NCBI GenBank assembly: GCA_002491605.1
Contig: DKWG01000062.1
Location: forward strand, 1 to 6,075
Source of the DNA: Ruminococcus sp. UBA7158
Lineage (GTDB): Bacteria > Bacillota > Clostridia > Oscillospirales > Ruminococcaceae
Length of the DNA stretch: 6,075 bases
Direction of reading: 5' to 3'
This document shows positions 1-5,150 of this stretch, piece by piece. Below the pieces are notes generated by a model. It had not been told where the DNA came from. It did no database searches and worked only from the letters and a program-made list of their open reading frames with translations. Both the position numbers and the translations under genes were made by a program. The stretch's first letter is position 1, and every line of letters starts with the position of its first letter.

Positions 1-28
1 CCCCAACTTTTAGTATAGAACCAATATT

Positions 29-66
29 AATCCCGATGCTGACGCTGCTGTTCGCATCGGGATTTT
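29..66 (+). terminator. Rho-independent terminator of an upstream gene outside the window
   Basis: A perfect 11-bp inverted repeat (29-39 paired with 54-64, core TCCCGATGC/GCATCGGGA) encloses a 14-nt loop and runs into TTTT at 63-66. The T-run lies on the right, so it serves transcription on the plus strand from a gene left of the window. No coding sequence can be assigned in positions 1-28. The T-tract is short, so termination strength is uncertain. Confidence 0.75.
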
Positions 67-92
67 AATTGATTAATATCATAAACTTGGGA

Positions 93-121
93 TTGCAATT
101 GATTCAAGAGTATGCTATAAT
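93..121 (+). promoter_or_regulatory. Sigma-A promoter for pyk
   Basis: TTGCAA (93-98), a 17-bp spacer and TATAAT (116-121). A TG at 113-114 sits one base before the -10 box, making it an extended -10 promoter. Transcription should begin near 128 and produce a leader of about 135 nt before the pyk start. The -35 box lies inside the second copy of an imperfect 16-bp direct repeat (59-74 and 89-104). Confidence 0.75.
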
Positions 122-171
122 GCTATTTGTGAAAAATTGGCTTAATCTATCAATGCCGCTGAATATAAGTC

Positions 172-236
172 TCATAATCGGTTGATTGCTTGTTGACGGA
201 TTATGAATTGAAAGAGCTGTTTGATAAATAAGCTCT
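172..236 (+). other. Two small inverted repeats in the pyk leader
   Basis: Within the predicted 5' untranslated region, TCATAATC (172-179) is exactly complementary to GATTATGA (199-206), and AGAGCT (213-218) to AGCTCT (231-236). Neither hairpin is followed by a T-run, so they are not terminators. They lie just upstream of the AAAGGA ribosome binding site at 251-256. I recognise no riboswitch class. They could be a regulatory or stabilising leader, or chance in AT-rich DNA. Confidence 0.35.
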
Positions 237-264
237 GATAAATCTTGCTGAAAGGATTATAGTT

Positions 265-1677
265 ATGAGAAAAACTAAAATTATATGTACGATCGGTCCG
301 TCATGCTCCGATGAAGCAACCCTGCGTGAAATGATGCTTTCCGGTATGAATGTTGCAAGGCTCAACTTCTCCCACGGAACCCATGAGGATCATCTTGCTA
401 AAATCAATTTAATTAAAAAGCTTCGCCGAGAGCTTGACCTGCCGGTCGGAATAATGCTCGATACAAAGGGACCGGAATACAGAATCAGAGCATTTCAGGA
501 CGGCAAGGTATTTTTGAACCCGGGCGACGAGTTTGTCTTTACAACCGAGGAAGTCGTCGGCGACGAGAAGCGTGTATCCGTTAACTATAAGGGTCTTGCC
601 AACGATCTTGAAAAGGGCGACATAATCCTTTTGAACAACGGATTGCTGGTATTTGACGTTACCGGCACGGACGCTGCAAACGTTTACACCGTTGTCAGAG
701 AGGGCGGAGAGCTTTCAAACAATAAGTCTATGAGCTTCCCGACAAAGCTTTTAAAGCAGAAGTATCTGAGTGAGCAGGATAAGTCAGACCTTCTGTTCGG
801 TATTGAAAACGACGTCGATTTTGTTGCCTGCTCATTTGTATCCTGCAAGCAGGATATGCTTGACATAAAGGAATTTCTGCACGCTAACGGCGGAAACAAT
901 ATCGACCTCATAGCGAAAATCGAAAACCAGTCAGGTATTGACAACATTGAAAGCATCTGCGAGGAATGCGACGGCATTATGATAGGCAGAGGCGATATGG
1001 GCGTTGAGATTGCATTTGAAAAGCTCCCCGCAATCCAAAAGGAGCTTATAACTAAATGCCGACTGCTCGGCAAGCGTGTTATAACTGCAACCGAAATGCT
1101 TGAGTCTATGATTCATAATCCGCGTCCGACCAGAGCGGAGACATCTGACGTTGCAAATGCCGTATACGACGGAACCAGCGCTGTCATGCTTTCCGGTGAA
1201 ACTGCTGCAGGAAAATATCCCGTCTTAGCGCTTAAGACAATGGCAAAAATCGCCGAAACAACCGAAAAGTCAATTGACTACAACAGGCTGTTCAGAACAA
1301 GCGAGTTCAAGATTAAAAACACTGTTGATGCAATTTCACACGCAACCTGCGGAATGGCAATAGACGTTGACGCAAAGGCAATGGCTGTATGCTCGCTGTC
1401 CGGAATGACAGTCAGAATGGTTTCAAGATTCCGTTCACCTGTCGATATTCTGGGTCTCACCACCAATGAAAAGACCTGCCGCAAGCTGTCACTTTCGTGG
1501 GGAGTAACGCCTTATATGTGTGATACCTATGATTCAACCGATGTTTTGTTCTACACTGCCAAGCGCACCGCTCAAAAGGTGTTCGGCTTGGAGTCGGGGG
1601 AGAAAATCGTCGTAACAGGCGGCATGACAAACGGAACCTCGGGAAACACCAACCTCATTAAGGTTGAGAGAATTTAA
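265..1677 (+). CDS. pyk: Pyruvate kinase
   Basis: Catalyses the last step of glycolysis, phosphoenolpyruvate plus ADP to pyruvate plus ATP, in the cytoplasm, normally as a tetramer. The family is unmistakable from the N-terminal RKTKIICTIGPS, NVARLNFSHG (residues 29-38, with substrate-binding R32, N34 and S36), LDTKGPE (65-71), the catalytic lysine K218 in AKIENQSG, the metal-binding GRGDMGVE (241-248, with D244), and NPRPTRAE...SDVANAV.DGT..VMLSGETAAGKYPV (285-320). The B domain spans about residues 70-168. The C-terminal allosteric-type domain is about 350-470. At 470 residues it matches the short form and lacks the extra PEP-utiliser-like domain found on some Bacillus enzymes. Unusual for the family are NNG at 124-126 (usually DDG), ATE at 275-277 (usually ATQ), and a longer, basic segment around 155-168. 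ATG 265 follows AAAGGA (251-256) by 8 nt. It appears monocistronic, with its own promoter and terminator. Confidence 0.97.
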   Translation: MRKTKIICTIGPSCSDEATLREMMLSGMNVARLNFSHGTHEDHLAKINLIKKLRRELDLPVGIMLDTKGPEYRIRAFQDGKVFLNPGDEFVFTTEEVVGDEKRVSVNYKGLANDLEKGDIILLNNGLLVFDVTGTDAANVYTVVREGGELSNNKSMSFPTKLLKQKYLSEQDKSDLLFGIENDVDFVACSFVSCKQDMLDIKEFLHANGGNNIDLIAKIENQSGIDNIESICEECDGIMIGRGDMGVEIAFEKLPAIQKELITKCRLLGKRVITATEMLESMIHNPRPTRAETSDVANAVYDGTSAVMLSGETAAGKYPVLALKTMAKIAETTEKSIDYNRLFRTSEFKIKNTVDAISHATCGMAIDVDAKAMAVCSLSGMTVRMVSRFRSPVDILGLTTNEKTCRKLSLSWGVTPYMCDTYDSTDVLFYTAKRTAQKVFGLESGEKIVVTGGMTNGTSGNTNLIKVERI

Positions 1678-1692
1678 AGCTTTTTGTATTAG

Positions 1693-1729
1693 AAATCGGA
1701 CAGTCTCGACATGGGGCTGCCCGATTTTT
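1693..1729 (+). terminator. Terminator of pyk
   Basis: An imperfect stem pairs 1693-1706 with 1714-1727 (AAATCGG against CCGATTT at the base, one A/C mismatch and two G-U pairs above), with a loop at 1707-1713 and TTTTT at 1725-1729. It begins 15 nt after the pyk stop. Read on the minus strand the T-run is poor, so it is at best a weak stop for the convergent genes, whose coding remnant ends right beside it. Confidence 0.85.
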
Positions 1730-1731
1730 GA

Positions 1732-1962
1732 TTAAGGTAAAAAATCCTCCCACAGCTTAAACGAACGTGAAAAGTCGGATATGGCTCCCCTTGTATTCCG
1801 CATAAATTGCCGTTTGAATCCTTTTTTACTAAGTGCTGAACCTCGTTAAAATGGGAGTTGGCATCATCCCAAAGCTTTTGAATAAATCCGGTGCCATAAT
1901 CTGGTAGAGCCTTCTTTACCGATTACAGCAAAGGATTCTTTTGTGCATTTGTTTATTTCCAT
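1732..1962 (-). pseudogene. Broken GyrI-like / AraC-effector-binding-domain protein
   Basis: No intact reading frame exists here, but the minus strand reads as three pieces of one protein in successive frames. From ATG 1962: MEINKCTKESFAVIGKEGST. After a frameshift near 1896-1899: GTGFIQKLWDDANSHFNEVQ, then HLVKKDSNGNLCGI. After a second near 1791-1793: GAISDFSRSFKLWEDF, ending at TAA 1732-1734. The pieces follow the order and spacing of the GyrI-like small-molecule-binding family (also the effector domain of many AraC/MerR-type regulators), as I know it. The last part of the domain, roughly 50 residues, is missing at the edge of the pyk terminator. GGAG at 1974-1977 could be the old ribosome binding site. 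It lies downstream of the sigma factor gene on the same strand and may once have been co-transcribed with it. What ligand it bound cannot be told. Confidence 0.75.
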
Positions 1963-2069
1963 CGCAGTCAAATCTCCGTTTCTTAATATATAAAGGTTAG
2001 TTCATGCTTATTGACATTTAAAGAATTCTATTCAGGTTGATTCAATAGTAATTGTTTAACGCTTATTTG

Positions 2070-3728
2070 TTAAGATATGACCGTCATCAAAGACTTTCTC
2101 TGCCCCTGCGTTGATTCATGAAGCTTGCCGTTTTTCAAAAGAGCGGTGATACAGTGGAGCAAAAACCAGCCGTCGGAATGAAATACGAACTGCAATTCGA
2201 ATTCCTTTACTTTTCTAAGATGCTTAGGAACGCTCTCCATCACAGCTTTTACATACGGTGCCTTCAACTCATCGAAATTACGCTTATATTTAAGCTTTAT
2301 GCTCTCACCTATGCTCAAAAGCTTTGATTTTACCTCACCTTCAAGAATCACGATCTGCCATGACGACTTGAAATCGCCGTCATAGTCGCCGTTGGTTTTA
2401 ACGCATCCATGCTCAGCCAGCCAAGCATACTCGTCCTTTGAAAGACGTTCTTCAAGTTCTCTTTCATAAAGTGAGAGAATGCGCAGTGCGTCCTGAGAGT
2501 GCCGGCGTTCAAATGCTGGACTGTCGCCTCTGTCAGACCATTCGCTGTCAACCTGCCAATGAACCAGCCTTCCGTTGCCGTTCCACATCGGTCCGCACCA
2601 GTTATTCATATAAACATAGTCATCGGGAAGCTTTATATCATCCGACAAAACAGACGCATGAACTATATTATGTCCGCCGTCAGGACGAATAGTAGCCACC
2701 TCTTCAAAGCTGATTCTGTTATCCATAAGCTTTTCACCCGACATGGCGGCAATGAACGGTATAAGCGACCACAGAATGAAGTTATGGTCTGCTCTTGGGG
2801 ATTCTGTCATCAAAACAGGACCGTCTGTCTGATTGCATATGATGCCCGGATCGTCAAGAATTCCTGAAGATACCAGCTCATCATACAGTTCATTTGCAAA
2901 CAGCTCCGCCGCACGTCTATACATATCATTCTGCATGATAAGAAGCTCAGCAGTCGGCTCGCTTATAATGAAATTGACAATGTATTTATCCTTTTGTGAC
3001 AGTAAAAGACCGTATTTTTCGAGTGATTCAACCTCCGCTTCAACGTAAACCGGCGACACTCCGAGGTCGTCTGCGATTTCGTTTACAGTCTTAGCCGAAT
3101 TGCGGACGCAATAGCAGATATTTTGGGATAAAATAGAACGGAAATAATCATCCGGAGACGATGTTCCGACAGAACCATTGATGCCGTATGAATTAAACCT
3201 TATTGGGTTGAACTTTAATTCGCTTGCCTTTCTCATTTTGTTTATACCTCGCTTTAATTCTTTTTTGGCTTCAAACAAATGCCATTTAACAGTGCCGAGA
3301 GGTATTCCAAGCTCATTAGCAATATCCGACTGTCTGCGGTTTTCAAAGTAATAAGCTATAACGATTCTTCTTTGCAGCTTTGAAAGATACGCTATCTCAG
3401 CGATAAGCCGGTTAATAGAATCGATGTCGTCGCAGTCAGTATCTGATGAAGGAGCAGGTATGAGATCTGCGACTTCGTCAATCGGTATTCCGACAACGCT
3501 TTTTGCCGTATCACGGTAGTAATTGCTAAGAGCGTTATGCGCAACAGTCCATATAAACTTGTTCATGTCGACAATATCGTCCTTGACAAGCAAAGCCTTG
3601 AACGCCTTGCAGGCTATTTCCTGCGACAAATCCTCGGCGTCCTGAATGCTTTTGCATCGGCGAAGGGCAAAGCCGTATATCGGTTTTATGTATTCTGTTA
3701 CCACACTTTGTGCATCTTGTCTGGTCAT
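2070..3728 (-). CDS. ECF-like sigma factor with winged-helix and long C-terminal extension
   Basis: A predicted RNA polymerase sigma factor that should direct polymerase to a small regulon. Residues about 8-75 are sigma region 2 (YIKPIYGFALRRCKS, then DAEDLSQEI for region 2.2, and FIWTVAHNALSNYYRD at 58-73 for -10 recognition). Residues about 105-162 are sigma region 4, with the helix-turn-helix RRQSDIANELGIPLGTVKWH (131-150). An ordinary ECF factor would end near 165-190. This one continues to 552. Residues about 196-256 (NICYCVRN, then TVNEIADDLGVSPVYVEAEV and EKYGLL) look like a winged-helix DNA-binding or dimerisation domain. About 260-552 is an unrecognised soluble region with a Trp-rich stretch (NWCGPMWNGNG, 376-386; W391, W397). 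No clear membrane segment or neighbouring anti-sigma gene is visible. ATG 3728 follows AGAGGTG (3736-3742) by 7 nt. I infer that the extension senses or controls activity; its ligand is unknown. Confidence 0.88.
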   Translation of the reverse strand: MTRQDAQSVVTEYIKPIYGFALRRCKSIQDAEDLSQEIACKAFKALLVKDDIVDMNKFIWTVAHNALSNYYRDTAKSVVGIPIDEVADLIPAPSSDTDCDDIDSINRLIAEIAYLSKLQRRIVIAYYFENRRQSDIANELGIPLGTVKWHLFEAKKELKRGINKMRKASELKFNPIRFNSYGINGSVGTSSPDDYFRSILSQNICYCVRNSAKTVNEIADDLGVSPVYVEAEVESLEKYGLLLSQKDKYIVNFIISEPTAELLIMQNDMYRRAAELFANELYDELVSSGILDDPGIICNQTDGPVLMTESPRADHNFILWSLIPFIAAMSGEKLMDNRISFEEVATIRPDGGHNIVHASVLSDDIKLPDDYVYMNNWCGPMWNGNGRLVHWQVDSEWSDRGDSPAFERRHSQDALRILSLYERELEERLSKDEYAWLAEHGCVKTNGDYDGDFKSSWQIVILEGEVKSKLLSIGESIKLKYKRNFDELKAPYVKAVMESVPKHLRKVKEFELQFVFHSDGWFLLHCITALLKNGKLHESTQGQRKSLMTVIS

Positions 3729-3759
3729 TTGTTTGCACCTCTTTGAAAGCTTTCATTTA

Positions 3760-3786
3760 TATAGACACCGGAATTTGAAAAGGTTG
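3760..3786 (-). promoter_or_regulatory. Candidate ECF-type autoregulatory promoter of the sigma factor gene
   Basis: Read on the minus strand, CAACCTTTT (3786-3778) is followed by TGTCTATA (3767-3760), with 16 nt between AAC and GTC. This is the layout of ECF-type promoters, which carry an AAC-containing -35 and a GTC/GTA -10 element and often drive the sigma gene itself. A start near 3753 would leave a leader of about 25 nt that just contains the AGAGGTG ribosome binding site at 3742-3736. No good sigma-A promoter was found in the same interval, though TATATA overlaps the -10. Autoregulation is an inference from spacing and motif. Confidence 0.5.
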
Positions 3787-3850
3787 GGGGATTATTTTGA
3801 ACGGGTTGAATATTTTTGCTAAAGAAATATACTTGATAGCATAATAAAAG

Positions 3851-3882
3851 AAAAACTCCAAGCGTTTCCACTCGGAGTTTTT
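3851..3882 (-). terminator. Terminator of the rplM-rpsI operon
   Basis: A 12-bp stem (3851-3862 with 3871-3882, one G-U pair) encloses an 8-nt loop. It lies 14 nt beyond the rpsI stop on the minus strand. The minus-strand transcript ends in a T-rich tail (TTTTT then CTTTTATT). The stem base is A5/T5, so it is close to symmetric and could also work from the other side. Confidence 0.9.
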
Positions 3883-3896
3883 GAGGTTGTAAAAAA

Positions 3897-4298
3897 TTAT
3901 CTCTTCGAGAACTGAGGAGCACGACGTGCAGCCTTGAGGCCGTACTTCTTTCTTTCCTTCATTCTGGGGTCTCTGGTGAGGAAACCTGCAGCCTTAAGCT
4001 GAGGACGAAGATCGTTGTTGTACTGCAAAAGTGCTCTTGAAATACCGTGTCTTATAGCGCCTGCCTGACCGGTTACACCGCCGCCTGCAACTGTGCAGAC
4101 GATATCGAAGTTAGCAGCAACATTGCAAAGGTTCAAGGGCTGACGAACTATGAGCTTGAGGGTTTCAAGTCCGAAGTAATCGTCGATATCTCTTGAGTTG
4201 ATAGTTACCTTACCGGTACCGGGATAGAGGCGAACTCTGGCTACAGAATGCTTTCTGCGACCTGTTCCGTAGAAATAAGCCTGTTTAGATTCGTACAT
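3897..4298 (-). CDS. rpsI: Small ribosomal subunit protein S9
   Basis: A 30S ribosomal protein of the head whose C-terminal tail reaches into the P-site region and contacts the anticodon arm of tRNA. The 133-residue length is normal. Visible hallmarks are GTGRRKHSVARVRL (11-24), GKVTINSRDIDDYF (29-42), the glycine-rich GGGVTGQAGAIRHGISRAL (72-90), and the invariant-type ending ERKKYGLKAARRAPQFSKR with terminal SKR. ATG 4298 is preceded by AAGGAGG (4315-4309 on this strand) with 10 nt spacing. It is the second gene of the L13-S9 operon, 20 nt after the rplM stop, the standard bacterial arrangement, and a terminator follows at once. Confidence 0.98.
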   Translation of the reverse strand: MYESKQAYFYGTGRRKHSVARVRLYPGTGKVTINSRDIDDYFGLETLKLIVRQPLNLCNVAANFDIVCTVAGGGVTGQAGAIRHGISRALLQYNNDLRPQLKAAGFLTRDPRMKERKKYGLKAARRAPQFSKR

Positions 4299-4318
4299 AT
4301 TGATTCATCCTCCTTTGA

Positions 4319-4747
4319 TTAAAGCTCAATAGTCTCAGGCTGCTGAGCAGTGTGAGGATGCTCTGAACCCTTGTAAACGCGAAGTCTTGCAGCTGAGTTA
4401 GCACCGATGGTGTTGTGGGGGAGCATTCCCTCGATAGCTATCTTCATAGCTCTCTCAGGCTCCTTAGCCATCATGTCGGAATACTTGTATTCCTTGAGAT
4501 GACCGATCCAGCCGGTGTGCCAGCGCAAAACCTTATTTGAAAGCTTGTTTCCTGTTAATACAGCCTTCTCACAGTTGATGATGATAACATGATCACCGCA
4601 GTCAACGTGGGGGGTGTAGGTGGGCTTGTTTTTTCCGTTGAGGATTGATGCAGCTGCAGCAGCAACTCTTCCGAGGGGCTTGCCGGCAGCGTCGATAACA
4701 TACCACTTACGTTCAACGTTCTGCGGATTTGCCATAAATGTTGACAT
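4319..4747 (-). CDS. rplM: Large ribosomal subunit protein L13
   Basis: An early-assembling 50S protein that binds 23S rRNA. The mature reading gives 142 residues, the normal size. Hallmarks are KWYVIDAAGKPLGRVAAAAA (14-33), GKNKPTYTPHVDCGDHVIIIN (38-58), the H-T-G-W turn (77-80) before LKEYKYSD, EGMLPHNTIG (106-115), and HPHTAQQPE near the end. The frame is open back to an ATG at 4819, but that codon lies upstream of the -10 box and so upstream of the transcript start. ATG 4747 has AGGAGG (4760-4755) with 7 nt spacing and is the supported start. ATG 4735 (MANPQN) is a weaker alternative. It is the first gene of the operon with rpsI. Confidence 0.98.
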   Translation of the reverse strand: MSTFMANPQNVERKWYVIDAAGKPLGRVAAAAASILNGKNKPTYTPHVDCGDHVIIINCEKAVLTGNKLSNKVLRWHTGWIGHLKEYKYSDMMAKEPERAMKIAIEGMLPHNTIGANSAARLRVYKGSEHPHTAQQPETIEL

Positions 4748-4798
4748 TTTGTTTCCTCCTGTTTGCGTAAATTTAACGCTTAATAAGCAACGATGGTT

Positions 4799-4827
4799 AT
4801 TATATAGCGAAGTTTTCATCTTGTCAA
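4799..4827 (-). promoter_or_regulatory. Exact-consensus sigma-A promoter of rplM-rpsI
   Basis: On the minus strand TTGACA (4827-4822), a 17-bp spacer and TATAAT (4804-4799): both hexamers match consensus at all positions. An A-rich tract lies just upstream (4828-4850) and could act as an UP element. Transcription should begin near 4792, leaving a leader of about 45 nt with only a weak 4-bp GCGT/ACGC hairpin. No recognisable L13 autoregulatory leader was found. Confidence 0.92.
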
Positions 4828-5079
4828 TCGTTTTTTAAAACTTTTTTTAAATATATCCCTTTATCTTTTGATTTCTCTTTATTTCTCTTTGATTTTCTTC
4901 AATTCTAAGTTTTCGTTTCACTTTTTCGGGCACACATTTTGCAGCTTTTGTGTTCATAAATCAGCGCAAACTGTTATATCTATTTTGAATAAAAACGGAC
5001 AAAATCGACTAAAATACTTAGTGGCTATTGATAAAAGCAAACGACTTCTTGATAAAAACTATGACTTGATATATATTGC
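4828..5079. other. Non-coding AT-rich spacer between divergent promoters
   Basis: No credible gene. The left part (about 4829-4922) is strongly pyrimidine-biased on the plus strand and includes an exact tandem 10-bp repeat ATTTCTCTTT (4871-4880, 4881-4890). The right part has TTGATAAAA at 5028-5036 and 5049-5057, exactly 21 bp apart, and a related TTGAATAAAAAC from 4985. An 80-residue frame across 4868-5110 exists, but it lacks a ribosome binding site and has no protein-like composition. Confidence 0.6.
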
Positions 5080-5107
5080 TTGCAACTTTCGCGGTATGGT
5101 ATATAAT
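5080..5107 (+). promoter_or_regulatory. Sigma-A promoter of the exported-protein gene
   Basis: TTGCAA (5080-5085), a 16-bp spacer and TATAAT (5102-5107). The predicted start near 5114 gives a leader of about 37 nt containing GGAGG. The -35 sequence is the same as that of the pyk promoter. Confidence 0.75.
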
Positions 5108-5150
5108 TAAATCGGGTATAAACCTATAATTTTTTATGGAGGAAATTAAC

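Noticed and set aside
1..11. CCCCAACTTTT resembling the -35 block of the sigma-gene promoter
   Set aside because: No GTC-type -10 element is found at the right distance, and the site lies just ahead of a terminator.
684..1073. 129-residue minus-strand frame inside pyk
   Set aside because: It is the antisense shadow of a highly conserved enzyme, with Ser/Phe-rich composition and no ribosome binding site.
2011..2040. TTGACA at 2011-2016 as a plus-strand promoter
   Set aside because: There is no -10-like hexamer at 16-18 bp and no plus-strand gene follows.
2055..2065. TTTAACGCTTA shared with the rplM leader (4772-4782)
   Set aside because: Only 11 bp of AT-rich sequence in unrelated contexts (after a stop codon versus in a leader); most likely chance.
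2499..2867. 122-residue plus-strand frame within the sigma factor gene
   Set aside because: It is antisense to a well-supported protein, with no ribosome binding site, promoter or recognisable domain.
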